The notes under the pieces are model-generated. The model saw only the letters and a program-made list of their open reading frames with translations. It was not told the DNA's origin and searched no databases. Positions 1 through 9,938 of a DNA stretch of 64,000 nucleotides are shown in pieces; within the stretch, counting starts at the first letter, position 1; each line of letters begins with the position of its first letter. A program made the position numbers and the translations under genes. Origin of the DNA: Pirellulales bacterium (lineage in GTDB: Bacteria > Planctomycetota > Planctomycetia > Pirellulales > PALSA-1355); NCBI GenBank assembly GCA_022844125.1, contig JALHMI010000009.1, forward strand, positions 124,001-188,000. Direction: 5' to 3'.

Positions 1-2
1 GG

Positions 3-236
3 CTATTTCTCAACGGCAAGCCCCAAGGGACCATCGAAGGCTGGGACCTCACCTTCGGCTGGGATCCCGAGCAGGTGCGCCTCGTGCTCGGCGCCGCCTA
101 CGTCGGCCACCTCGACGACCTGGCCGTCTTCAACCGCGCACTGACCGACGGCGAAGTACGATACCTCCACGAACTCAAACAGGGCGTAGCTGAGTTGGAT
201 GGCGGTATGCCCCTGCGTTCGCCGGAAGGCGAATGA
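3..236 (+). CDS. C-terminal end of a LamG / concanavalin A-like domain protein (partial)
   Basis: Frame 3 is open from the window edge to a TGA at 234-236, giving about 77 residues. It begins LFLNGKPQGT and later reads HLDDLAVFNRALTDGEV, the usual ending of a LamG-type (laminin G / concanavalin A-like) jelly-roll domain, where the last strands carry a 'DD(L/V)xVFNRALTxxE' motif. A 20-residue tail rich in Gly and Leu follows the domain. Such domains bind glycans or protein partners and in planctomycetes usually sit at the end of large secreted proteins. The N-terminal part and true function lie outside the window. The family call is strong, the role of the whole protein is unknown. Confidence 0.75.
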   Translation, partial: LFLNGKPQGTIEGWDLTFGWDPEQVRLVLGAAYVGHLDDLAVFNRALTDGEVRYLHELKQGVAELDGGMPLRSPEGE

Positions 237-280
237 TTTAGCCGATCCGACGACATCAAGAGTCGCTGGCGAACGAATCG

Positions 281-508
281 CTAATGGGGCTTCCCTGAGT
301 TCGTTGGCGGTACGGAAGTCACGTCGCTTTCCCGCGCATCCCATCTCTGCATACACTCCCGGCACAGCGGTCCGCGCTGGCTCGCGAAACTCGCGGCCGC
401 CTCGGGCGTCATGCCCACGACATCGCAGTAGCGCTTGATGGTGCGCGATGTTTCGCCCGCGACTTCAATGCTGATCTCGGTGTGGCATTGCTTGCATTGC
501 ATGGGCAT
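281..508 (-). CDS. Small Cys-rich, putative zinc-ribbon protein
   Basis: This 75-residue protein has CKQC near the N-terminus (residues 4-7) and CREC about 45 residues later, the two CxxC pairs expected of a small zinc ribbon. A His follows the first pair, and the segment between them is polar and charged. The last 18 residues are low-complexity and probably disordered. Two Met codons lie at the start (residues 1 and 3), and neither has a clear Shine-Dalgarno sequence. The gene stands alone, convergent with the LamG gene tail. I recognise no named family. The Cys spacing makes it more likely real than a chance ORF, but the DNA- or protein-binding role often seen for such ribbons is only a guess. 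Confidence 0.5.
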   Translation of the reverse strand: MPMQCKQCHTEISIEVAGETSRTIKRYCDVVGMTPEAAASFASQRGPLCRECMQRWDARESDVTSVPPTNSGKPH

Positions 509-840
509 ATTTTAACCGGGGCCACCGTAATCGACCCAGAGGAATTCCAGGGCTTTGATCCCGCCAAGGGAACTGGCCGAACACGAGTCACACATTTGCC
601 CCCTGCTAGTGATAGCGTGCTGATAGGCCCCGTAAGCGACGCTTCTCGACGACAATGGACTCATCACACCGACCGAATTGTCGTGGGGACGCAAATGGTC
701 CGGACGTCAACTCATCGCCGATTATTGATGTGCTCGCTGGCCGTGGGCTTCGTTCTCTACTGCGGCTCGTAAGTCTATTCTCTCGCGGTTGACCTCCGCT
801 TTCCGGTCTCGCCGGGCAGAAAAAATCGCCCCTTGCGGCG
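509..840. other. Intergenic stretch without recognisable gene
   Basis: About 330 bases between the small Cys-rich gene and repeat copy A. ORFs on both strands are short and have shadow-like composition. I see no RNA gene, terminator or convincing promoter here. Confidence 0.4.
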
Positions 841-1150
841 CTCTTGCCTGCGTGTGTGGCGCCAACCCCGCGTAACTCGTTTGCCCTCACGGCGCTGGCG
901 TGCGCACGGCGCACACCGCCCACGTGTCCACCGACTCTAGAAATCTGGCCAGGACTTCGGTTAGGGTAAGGTCACGACATTAGGTAGAGACCAAGGCACG
1001 ACCATGACGCAGACGATCGTCACCGTGAAACTGGAGGAAATGCAAAGCCCGCAGACCCGCCGCCAGGGCGTGTGTGTGGCGCTGAAACTGCATTTTCGCG
1101 CGTTTCTAAATCCACACTCAAGAAAAACGCGCGTGCAAAAAACAGCCGGG
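841..1150 (+). repeat. Dispersed leader repeat, copy A
   Basis: This stretch is matched, in inverted orientation, by 22422-22733. Shared blocks include the GCGTGCGCAC...CGCACACCGCCCACGTGTCCA region (about 900-930), CTCTAGAAAT, TGGCCAGGA, GGGTAAGGTCACGACA (964-979), ACCGTGAAACTGGAG (1022-1036) and GCGTTTCTAAATCCACAC (about 1100-1117), ending at AACAGCCGGG. Each copy lies just upstream of, and points toward, a gene for a secreted protein: here the DUF4139 gene at 1297. Small differences include an in-frame 6-base length change in the short ORF it carries. No transposase or clear terminal inverted repeat is visible. A mobile leader or promoter cassette, or an expressed peptide or RNA gene, are both possible. 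Confidence 0.8.
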
Positions 1151-1252
1151 GAAAAAGTAGCCCCCATTCTCCTTTTCCCGGGGAACTTCCGCGGGGCAGG
1201 GGGCGTCAAAGAGCTAGAATTGCCTGCTGCACGCTGTTCGCTTCTCGGGTAA
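1004..1252 (+). other. Short ORF inside repeat copy A
   Basis: An 82-codon ORF starts at ATG 1004 within the repeat. Its first 50 or so codons are paralleled in copy B (minus strand, starting at 22575): both encode TVKLE(E/K)MQSPQ, GVCVA and RAFLNPH segments, and the indel near the start keeps the frame. The two reading frames diverge after the repeat ends near 1150, so if a peptide is made the conserved part is about 50 residues. A second frame (MCGAET...) is also open through both copies, which weakens the case that either one is coding. Confidence 0.25.
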
Positions 1253-1296
1253 TCAGCAGCAGGCACACCGGAACAACTTACTGGAGAGCCATCCCC

Positions 1297-3444
1297 ATGG
1301 TCCGTTTCCCATCGCTATTTCCCACGCGCCGCACGTTCGGCGCCGGTCTCGTCGCCGTCAGTTTGCTGGGCGCGGCCGCGCCCGCCACGTTCTTCCCGCA
1401 GCAGGCCGCCGCTCAAGAGCAGGCTGCTGCGGAGAAAGTTGCCGCCGGCGGCGTCCCGCTGAAGACGGTCATCATGTTCAACTCGGGCGTCGGCTACTTC
1501 GAACACCAGGGCGATGTCGAGGGGAACGCCAAGGTTGAACTGAAGTTCAACGCCGACGACATCAACGACTTGCTCAAGAGCATGGTCCTGCAAGACTTGG
1601 GCGGCGGCAAGATCTCGACCGTCACCTACGGCTCGCGCGATCCGATCACCAAAACGCTGGCCACGTTCCCCATCGATCTGACGAACAACCCCACGCTGGG
1701 CGACATCCTCAATCAGGCTCGCGGGCAGAAGGTCGAAGTCACCGCGCCCGATGTTATCACCGGAACGCTGTTGGGCATTGAGAAGCGCAAGAAGCAGGTC
1801 AAAGAAGACACGGTCGACGTGGAGTTCGTAAATCTGCTCACGGCCGAAGGCCTGCAAAGCCTGCCGCTCGAATCGGTCGGCCGGATCAAGCTGCTCGACG
1901 AAAAGCTCAACTCCGAGTTTCAGCAGGCACTCGTCATCCTGGCCGGCGCACACAACAACGACAAGAAGACCGTGACGCTCGATTTCACCGGAAGCGGCAA
2001 GCGCCCCGTGCGCGTGGGCTACATCCAGGAGACGCCTGTCTGGAAGACGAGCTATCGGCTGGTGCTCGATGAGAAGGGTAAGCCCTTCCTGCAAGGGTGG
2101 GCGATCGTCGAGAACACGAGCGAAGAGGATTGGAAAGACGTCAAGCTGACGCTCGTGAGCGGCCGGCCGATCTCCTACCGGATGGATCTCTACGAGCCGC
2201 TGTATGTCCAGCGCCCGCTGGAGCAGCTTGAGCTGTACGCTTCACTGCGTCCGCAAACGTATGACCAGGATATGGATGCAGATGGCGTTGCCCAGGGACA
2301 GGCGATGGGCGGCGGCCAAATGGGTGATTTAATGGCGGCGCGGCGACAACGATTCGCGAAGAATGCTCCCGTCGAACCACCGAATGCAGCGGCGCCGGCG
2401 CCCGCCGCGGAAGCTGCCGCGGACGAATCGTCCCCCGCATTTGGCACGTCTTTGCTTCAGAGTTCAGCATCAGCCGCCCAAGGCGCCGATGTCGGCGAGC
2501 TGTTCCAGTACCTGATCGACACGCCGGTCACGCTTGCCCGGCAGTCGTCGGCAATGCTGCCGATCGTGAACGAAAGCGTCGAAGGCGAGAAGGTGTCGAT
2601 CTACAATCCCGCCGTGCAGGCCAAGCATCCGCTCAACGGCTTGCGGCTGGTGAACTCCACACCGCTGCACCTGATGCAGGGGCCGATCACGGTGTTTGAC
2701 GGCGGCACTTACGCCGGCGACGCCAAGATCGAGGACCTCGCCCCGGGCGCCGAGCGGCTGGTGAGCTACGCGCTGGACCTGGCGACCGAAGTTGCGCTGG
2801 AGCCGAAGTCGCATCCCGACCAGCTTGTGAGCGTGAAGATCAACAAGGGCACCCTGCACGTGCAGCGGAAATACGTTCGCGAGAACAAGTACACGATCAA
2901 GAACTCGGCCGATAAAGCCAAGACCGTGCTTGTCGAGCAGCCGCTCAATGGCGACTGGAAGCTGGTCACGCCGAAAGAGCCGACCGAGAAGACACGCGAT
3001 CGGTATCGGTTCGCCGTCAAAGTTGAGCCCGGCAAATCCGAGACGCTGAACGTGACCGAGGAACTCGTGGCGCAGGAATACCTGGCCCTGACGGACCTCG
3101 ACGATTCGGTGATCGCCCACTTCATCAGCCAGAAGCAGGTGAGCGAAGAGGCCAAGCAGGCCTTGCAGGAGGTCGTCAAGCGGAAGCAGGCCTTGGCCGA
3201 GGTGGTCCGGAATCGCGAGCAGCTCAACCAGAAGATCGCCGCGATTGACCAGGAGCAGCAGCGGATCCGGCAGAACATGGGTCAGCTCGACCGCAACTCC
3301 GAGCTCTATCGCCGCTACGTGCAAAAGTTCGGCGAGCAGGAATCGTCGATTGAGAAGATGCGCGGCGAAATCGAAAAGCTCACGGCTGAGGAAAACAAGC
3401 TCCGCGACGAGCTGGGGCAGTATCTCTCGAACCTGACGCTGTAG
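1297..3444 (+). CDS. Secreted DUF4139 domain protein with C-terminal coiled coil
   Basis: The 715-residue product starts at ATG 1297, 11 bases after a GGAG. The frame stays open further upstream, but only by running through repeat copy A. Residues 1-40 form a signal peptide (twin Arg, hydrophobic core, AAAQ end). FNSGVGYFE near residue 60 and a GYIQETPVWKTSYRLVL-type segment near 260 are hallmarks of DUF4139-type proteins, related to the MuiA 'mucoidy inhibitor' group. An Ala/Pro-rich linker lies around 350-400. The last 110 residues are heptad-like and rich in Glu, Gln, Lys and Arg, giving a long coiled coil. Function is not established for the family, so an envelope or export-associated scaffold is inference. 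The gene is monocistronic, with the next gene about 100 bases downstream. Confidence 0.82.
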   Translation: MVRFPSLFPTRRTFGAGLVAVSLLGAAAPATFFPQQAAAQEQAAAEKVAAGGVPLKTVIMFNSGVGYFEHQGDVEGNAKVELKFNADDINDLLKSMVLQDLGGGKISTVTYGSRDPITKTLATFPIDLTNNPTLGDILNQARGQKVEVTAPDVITGTLLGIEKRKKQVKEDTVDVEFVNLLTAEGLQSLPLESVGRIKLLDEKLNSEFQQALVILAGAHNNDKKTVTLDFTGSGKRPVRVGYIQETPVWKTSYRLVLDEKGKPFLQGWAIVENTSEEDWKDVKLTLVSGRPISYRMDLYEPLYVQRPLEQLELYASLRPQTYDQDMDADGVAQGQAMGGGQMGDLMAARRQRFAKNAPVEPPNAAAPAPAAEAAADESSPAFGTSLLQSSASAAQGADVGELFQYLIDTPVTLARQSSAMLPIVNESVEGEKVSIYNPAVQAKHPLNGLRLVNSTPLHLMQGPITVFDGGTYAGDAKIEDLAPGAERLVSYALDLATEVALEPKSHPDQLVSVKINKGTLHVQRKYVRENKYTIKNSADKAKTVLVEQPLNGDWKLVTPKEPTEKTRDRYRFAVKVEPGKSETLNVTEELVAQEYLALTDLDDSVIAHFISQKQVSEEAKQALQEVVKRKQALAEVVRNREQLNQKIAAIDQEQQRIRQNMGQLDRNSELYRRYVQKFGEQESSIEKMRGEIEKLTAEENKLRDELGQYLSNLTL

Positions 3445-3546
3445 GATGGCTGCTATCAGCCGGTTGGAATGCCGATTCCCGAGGGTTACGATGGTGCGAA
3501 CTGTCGTGACCCCCGCTTGAACTATCCTGTCGTGCTGGAACATGAA

Positions 3547-4473
3547 ATGAGAATCGATCGGCGACGTTTTCTGAAAACAAGTGCCTTCGCAGCGGCGGCC
3601 ATGAGCATGCGTGAACTTCACGGCGACGACGGGCCGAAGAATTCCGCGATCGACGCCCACGTTCATGTCTGGACGCCGGACGTGAAGCGATTTCCGCTGG
3701 CCGAGGGCTTCTCGCTCGCCGACATGCAGCCCCCCAGCTTCACGCCGGATGAACTGCTGGCGATTGCCCGGCCGGCCGGTGTCGGTCGCGTCGTGCTGAT
3801 CCAGATGAACTTCTACGGCTTCGACAACCGCTACATGCTGGACGCGATTCGCGACTATCCCGGCGTGTTCCGCGGCGTGGCCGTCATCGACGAGAATGGG
3901 CCGGACGTAGTCGACACGATGCGCAAGCTCAAGGAGCAAGGCGTGCGCGGCTTCAGGCTGTATGGCTGGAAACCGCCGTATGAAACCTGGCTTGCCAGCG
4001 AAGGCATGGCCCGGATGTGGAAAGCCGGCGCCGAGCTGGGCATGGCGATGTGCGGGCTGGTGAATCCGGAGGCGCTTGCGCCGCTGGATGCGATGTGCGA
4101 AAAGTATCCCGACACGCCGGTCGTGATCGACCACTTCGGCCGGATCGGCGTGACTGGCGAGATCAACCAGGCCGATCTCGACACGCTCTGCAAGATCGCA
4201 AGGCACAAGAACGCGCACGTGAAGGTCTCGGCCTACTACGCGCTCGGCAAGAAAACCGCGCCGTACACCGACCTGGGACCGATGATCAAGCGGCTGGTGG
4301 ATGCTTACGGCCCCGAGCGGCTGATGTGGGCCAGCGATTGTCCCTACCAGGTGCAGAACGGTCACAAGTACAGTGACTCGATCGAGCTGATTCGCACGAA
4401 GCTCGAGTTCCTCTCCGAATCGGATCGGCCGTGGATTCTCGGCAAGACGGCCGAGCGAGTCTTTTTCAGCTAG
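3547..4473 (+). CDS. Tat-exported amidohydrolase 2 family (TIM-barrel) hydrolase
   Basis: The start at ATG 3547 places DRRRFLKTSAF at residues 3-13, a twin-arginine signal. An upstream in-frame ATG (3469) would bury this signal, so I prefer 3547. The mature part shows DAHVHVW (metal-binding HxH) near residue 37, VIDHFG near 200 and ASDCPY near 270, whose Asp is the usual last metal ligand or catalytic residue of amidohydrolase-2 enzymes. The family includes lactonases such as L-fucono- and L-rhamnono-lactonases and decarboxylases for aromatic acids. Nearby sulfatases and an FAH-family enzyme make a sugar-lactonase role plausible, but the substrate cannot be read from the sequence. It converges with the sulfatase gene. 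Confidence 0.8.
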   Translation: MRIDRRRFLKTSAFAAAAMSMRELHGDDGPKNSAIDAHVHVWTPDVKRFPLAEGFSLADMQPPSFTPDELLAIARPAGVGRVVLIQMNFYGFDNRYMLDAIRDYPGVFRGVAVIDENGPDVVDTMRKLKEQGVRGFRLYGWKPPYETWLASEGMARMWKAGAELGMAMCGLVNPEALAPLDAMCEKYPDTPVVIDHFGRIGVTGEINQADLDTLCKIARHKNAHVKVSAYYALGKKTAPYTDLGPMIKRLVDAYGPERLMWASDCPYQVQNGHKYSDSIELIRTKLEFLSESDRPWILGKTAERVFFS

Positions 4474-4505
4474 CGCGAACTATTGCGGCGGGAGGACACT
4501 TACCA

Positions 4506-5903
<1,398 letters not shown>

Positions 5904-5917
5904 CGGTTCAACCTCGT

Positions 5918-7822
5918 CTATCTAGCCTGGATCAGGATGTCGGGCTCGCTAAGCTCGATTAGCCGCCCCGTCTCATCACGAATCTGGCACAACACAAGCG
6001 GCGTGAGCAACTCGATGCCCCCAAATTCGCGATACTCGCCCATTGTACTTGGCGATGACCGAGTGCTCAGTACAAACTGCAGTTCGGCACCGCGAAAAAA
6101 CTCGAATCGGGGCAGGTGGCCGAGCTGTGCATGGCGCTGTTGGATGAACAGCACGTCCGAACATTCATGCAGCCACGCGTGGATTGCCGGAAACCGTGCG
6201 GCCAGTGGTTGCCAGTTGTACAGGTTTAGAAGCTCGGCGAGCGAGCCACGCGTGCTTCGCAAGATCACGAAGTCGTCGGCCGCTTTATTCGCGTCTGCCA
6301 GCGAGACGACGCCCGGCCGTTCGACACACTGCGATTCCGCGGCAGGCAGACCGGCGGGAGCGAGCGTCGCAAGTTGGGAACGGAGCACACGATGACGATT
6401 GTCATCGAACCAGCCGGCACTCGTTGCCGTTGCGAGTCGACGACTTGCGATCGACCGGCTGAACGCCACATACGAAACGAGCGGCGTGCGGTCCACTTCG
6501 CCGGGCAGCTTGAGCGCTCCCAGCGGACGATCGAGGAACAACGCCGTGCCGAGTTCCTGGAGCTCACGCTCGTCGTTGAGCTCGTGAAAAATCTGCTTGA
6601 GAACGGGCTGGGTCCGCTGGCTGAAGAGTCCGTCGGTTGGATCGTCGGCAAACAGCACTCGGCGTCGCTTGCCATGCTCGGTGATCTGCTCCTCGGGCAC
6701 TCGAGTGAACGGCGGAGGAAGTACGCGGGTATTCTCCCCCATCGACGTTGGGGCATCCGGAACTCGAAGTCCTTCGTAGTGCTTCCGCAAAAGCGCGCCG
6801 GAGCGAACCGCCCGTCTGAGCGGGCGCTGCTCCGGATGCAGTGTCCACTCTGGTTGCCGCTCGACAACTCGCAACGTCGCCTTGAGCAATGCGTCCAGCA
6901 GCAGAGCATCGGGATAGTTGGCGCCGAAGTTGTGAAACAGCGTGAGATCGAATGCCGTGAGGTGTCGGCAGAGTTGCCGCAGCATGTACGAGAAAAGCCG
7001 AAGAGCGCGCTGCTCTCCAAACCAGCGTTCATCCGCCAGTCGACCGACGAGCCCCACCAGTCGGTCTGCAAAACTGGTGTGCGGTGCGAGCGCCGCCTGG
7101 TTAAAGACCTTCCGCAAAAGCGAATCCGCGTGCTCTGGCCCGAGCTCGCCGAGGGCGGCAACGATTGCATCATCATCCGTCGACGGCAACCCTCGAAGTG
7201 CGAACTCCAATGCACGGCTGGCGAGGTTCGTATCCGCCAGTGTCAGCAAGTCACACAAACGATTGGCAGGCGATCCGTCAGCCGGGAGCGCCCGCGACTC
7301 GACGGCGAAATAACTGAGTTCTCCCAGCGAGAAGTACGGAAGTGGAGACTCCAGCGAGGTGATTGGCAACCGGCTGATTCCGACGACGGCCAGATAGATC
7401 AACTTCGCAAGCTGCGCGCTGAGCGCGTCGGGTTCCGTTTCGTGAGCGGAGATCGTGCCGACCAACTCACGCGTCCATTTCTCGGCCGGCCGCGTGCTGA
7501 TGACGCCCGGCGATTCTTCGTACGCTTCGAAAGCATGTGTCAGAATCTGTCGAGTGACGAAGAAGGATTCTGCGGGACGACTCCAATGCACGGTAATGAG
7601 CGGGGTCTCGGCCGGCGCTTCTGCGCGGTCGAGAAACACATGCCAGGAGTCGAACGTTTCGGTGCGGCGGGTAGCGGCCGGATCGAGCAAATGCCCCTGG
7701 AAAACCTCCCAGCGGATGGTCTGCCCCAACGTGTGGACCACACGCACGCGGTACGGCGGCATGGCGACAAACCGCGAAACCGTAAACACCTGCCTCGCAA
7801 TGGAGTCGATTTCGACATTCAT
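5918..7822 (-). CDS. Uncharacterised 634-residue protein between GntR regulator and sulfatase
   Basis: I do not recognise a domain. The protein has no signal peptide or membrane segment and looks soluble: alpha-rich, Leu/Ala/Arg-rich, with a middle part (about 190-340) of amphipathic helices that could be helical repeats. The N-terminal 100 residues look beta-rich, and the C-terminus ends in a beta-like LLTPLVLCQIRDETGRL segment. Coding on this strand is favoured over a 767-codon opposite ORF because that ORF also runs across the clear GntR gene. Spacing of 84 bases from the regulator and 14 bases to the sulfatase suggests co-transcription. Nothing in the sequence tells its activity. Confidence 0.65.
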   Translation of the reverse strand: MNVEIDSIARQVFTVSRFVAMPPYRVRVVHTLGQTIRWEVFQGHLLDPAATRRTETFDSWHVFLDRAEAPAETPLITVHWSRPAESFFVTRQILTHAFEAYEESPGVISTRPAEKWTRELVGTISAHETEPDALSAQLAKLIYLAVVGISRLPITSLESPLPYFSLGELSYFAVESRALPADGSPANRLCDLLTLADTNLASRALEFALRGLPSTDDDAIVAALGELGPEHADSLLRKVFNQAALAPHTSFADRLVGLVGRLADERWFGEQRALRLFSYMLRQLCRHLTAFDLTLFHNFGANYPDALLLDALLKATLRVVERQPEWTLHPEQRPLRRAVRSGALLRKHYEGLRVPDAPTSMGENTRVLPPPFTRVPEEQITEHGKRRRVLFADDPTDGLFSQRTQPVLKQIFHELNDERELQELGTALFLDRPLGALKLPGEVDRTPLVSYVAFSRSIASRRLATATSAGWFDDNRHRVLRSQLATLAPAGLPAAESQCVERPGVVSLADANKAADDFVILRSTRGSLAELLNLYNWQPLAARFPAIHAWLHECSDVLFIQQRHAQLGHLPRFEFFRGAELQFVLSTRSSPSTMGEYREFGGIELLTPLVLCQIRDETGRLIELSEPDILIQAR

Positions 7823-7906
7823 TCGGCACGCGACGCAATCAAACTTGGCGATGGGGGTCGGCTGGAATCAGCCATTGTACCTCCGGCAAAGCGCTCGCGG
7901 CAGCCG

Positions 7907-8584
7907 CTATTCGTCGGCCCTTGCCTCATACCCCTGGAGATGCTGGGCGATGAGACTCTGAGCGCCTGCGACGTCTCCGTCCTGAAGCAATTGCACGAGC
8001 CTGGCGTGATGGTTTATCGTCAGCTGCCAATTCTCTTCGCTGACCTGTGCTTCATAGCGGCTGAAGAAAATCTGGAGCAGATCGTCGAACACCAGCAGCG
8101 GACCGATGCCGCTCGTTTCCAGCATCGTGCGGTGAAACGCGATGTCGTTGGCCAGCCTCTGTTCGTACGTGGTGGCATCGCGCCCTTCGACCAGCCGTTC
8201 AGCGAGTCGATCGCCCAATTCGGGGCTCGCCGTCAGCGCTTCCACCACGAAGGGAATGACACCCGCCTCGATCACCAGCCGGCTGCGCAACAATTGTCGT
8301 CGCGGGTAACCGCTCAGCGCGAATTGAAAGCCGAGGTACTCGGTCACCCGAGCCATGTCAATTTCGCCGATGGTGAGTCCGCGACGGGGCGCGGCACGGA
8401 TGATGCCCAGAAAGCTCAGAGCTTTGGTGGCCTCCCGAATGCTGACTCGGCTGACGCCAAATCGCGCGGCCATCTCCTGCTCAGTGGGCAGACGATCGCC
8501 GGGCTTCAGCCCCTCATCGAGGATCAACTTCTTGATCCAGCCGGCCACCTGCTCGCTCAAATTCGTACGCCGGGCCGCTGCCAT
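7907..8584 (-). CDS. GntR family (FadR/FCD subfamily) transcriptional regulator
   Basis: The 225-residue protein has the GntR winged helix-turn-helix in residues 1-75: GDRLPTEQEMAARFGVSRVS then REATKALSFLGI is the classic recognition-helix pattern. Residues 90-220 form an all-helical FCD ligand domain with Asp/His candidates for metal binding (NDIAFHRTML; later INHHARLV), matching the metal- and acid-sensing FadR/UxuR-type group, which often respond to sugar acids or organic acids. It is transcribed away from the FAH-family gene at 8954, the usual layout for control of a neighbouring catabolic gene. Its own downstream genes encode an unknown protein and a sulfatase. The effector is unknown. 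Confidence 0.88.
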   Translation of the reverse strand: MAAARRTNLSEQVAGWIKKLILDEGLKPGDRLPTEQEMAARFGVSRVSIREATKALSFLGIIRAAPRRGLTIGEIDMARVTEYLGFQFALSGYPRRQLLRSRLVIEAGVIPFVVEALTASPELGDRLAERLVEGRDATTYEQRLANDIAFHRTMLETSGIGPLLVFDDLLQIFFSRYEAQVSEENWQLTINHHARLVQLLQDGDVAGAQSLIAQHLQGYEARADE

Positions 8585-8953
8585 CGTCCGTCGTCCGTTC
8601 GTAATCTGCCCCGTTGCATTGTCCCCGTGACGCCTCGAACGCTATCGGGGGGTTCCGTACTTGCACTTTACGAGTAGATGATACTCCCTGCAATGTCGAA
8701 ACTTGGTGGATTCATTTCCTGAATGTTGAGGCGAAATCGATCGAAGAATCGCAAGTCACTAACTGGCATTTTCGCGCGGTCTCCCTTCTTCCGGCGACTG
8801 GCGAAGCAACCAGTCCCTGCCGCGGACTGAGGCACGGGATGACTTTGCGTGTTTCAGTGCATCTCTCGGGGGTAATTGACGGCCAAGGCGGCGAGCTAGG
8901 ATAATCGCTGTCTTTACGTGAAACTCCTCGCACACTCCCTCCTGAACGGTGTC
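8585..8953. other. Divergent intergenic region between GntR regulator and FAH-family gene
   Basis: About 370 bases that must hold the promoters of both divergent genes and probably the regulator's operator. I could not single out a convincing -35/-10 pair or a clean GntR-type TGGT/ACCA dyad by eye. Confidence 0.4.
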
Positions 8954-9760
8954 ATGAGAATCATCCGCTACGAAGACGTTGCCGGACAATCAAAGCTCGC
9001 CGCGGAACGCCCGGACGGCTCGGCGCTCGAAATCGAAGGGGACCTGTTCGGTGCTTACTTTGTGACCGATCGGAAAGCGGATGTGCGGAAGCGGCTAGCT
9101 CCGCTAACTCCGACCGCGATCATGTGCATCGGACTCAACTACCGCCGACATGCCGCGGAGGGCAATGCGCCAATTCCAAAATGGCCGGTTCTATTCATGA
9201 AATCTCCCGGGGCTACTCAGAATCCCGGTGACCCGATCTACTTGCCCCGGCATCTCAAGAGTGATGAGGTGGACTACGAGTGCGAGTTGGCCGTGGTGAT
9301 AGGCAAGCGTTGCAAGAACGTGTTGCGAGAGCAGGCGCTGGAATATGTGTTCGGTTACACCTGTGCCAATGACGTCAGTGCGCGAGATTGGCAAAAACAG
9401 TATGGCGGCAGCCAATGGTGTCGAGGCAAAACGTTTGACACGTTTTGTCCGCTGGGGCCCGCACTTGTAACCAAGGATGAGATCCCCGATCCGAATGCGC
9501 TACAGATCAAAACCGTGCTGAACGGCGAGGTGATGCAGGATTGGAGCACGAATGACATGATCTTCGACGTGCCGACGCTGATTGAGTTCCTGAGTGGCAG
9601 TACGACATTGCTCCCGGGGACCGTGATTCTGACGGGCACGCCGCACGGCGTGGGCATAGCCCGCAATCCTCCGGTCCTGCTGAAGGGCGGCGACGAGATA
9701 ACGATTGAAATCGAGCGGATTGGCACCCTGACGAATCCGGTGAAGGACGAACCGCTGTAG
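8954..9760 (+). CDS. Fumarylacetoacetate hydrolase family protein
   Basis: Starting at ATG 8954 (MRIIRYEDV), the protein has 268 residues. An earlier ATG at 8918 would add 12 unconserved residues. GLNYRRHA is near residue 55. The acidic metal ligands appear as VDYECELA (near 98) and, further on, [10 protein letters not shown]. The C-terminal LTGTPHGVG motif is typical of FAH. The family cleaves C-C bonds or decarboxylates/hydrates beta-diketo and 2-keto acids, including 2,4-diketo-3-deoxy sugar acids and ureidoglycolate-like substrates. Its position divergent to a GntR/FCD regulator suggests a substrate-induced catabolic gene. Sugar-acid catabolism is favoured by the polysaccharide-degrading context, but that is inference. 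Confidence 0.87.
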   Translation: MRIIRYEDVAGQSKLAAERPDGSALEIEGDLFGAYFVTDRKADVRKRLAPLTPTAIMCIGLNYRRHAAEGNAPIPKWPVLFMKSPGATQNPGDPIYLPRHLKSDEVDYECELAVVIGKRCKNVLREQALEYVFGYTCANDVSARDWQKQYGGSQWCRGKTFDTFCPLGPALVTKDEIPDPNALQIKTVLNGEVMQDWSTNDMIFDVPTLIEFLSGSTTLLPGTVILTGTPHGVGIARNPPVLLKGGDEITIEIERIGTLTNPVKDEPL

Positions 9761-9938
9761 GAATCGCACTTGCCTGTGAGGATCGGGGCTTGGTCTTTGC
9801 CGTATCTTGGGCAGGCAGTATGTTTAAGGTAGGTACGACCGGTCTGCGGGCATGCGTTCGGTCGCCTTCAGCCATCCAGCCAATAGCTCCGCCGGCCGTG
9901 GCATTTATTGCGGGCCGGCTTTACCCCAGCGAACCAGG

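Noticed and set aside
2470-4365. 631-codon minus-strand ORF opposite the DUF4139 and amidohydrolase genes
   Set aside because: It runs antisense across two clear genes, its His/Arg/Val/Gln-rich composition is that of a frame shadow in GC-rich DNA, and it shows no motif.
6374-8677. 767-codon plus-strand ORF opposite the 634-residue protein and the GntR gene
   Set aside because: It crosses the unmistakable GntR gene and has Arg/Gln/Cys-rich shadow composition.
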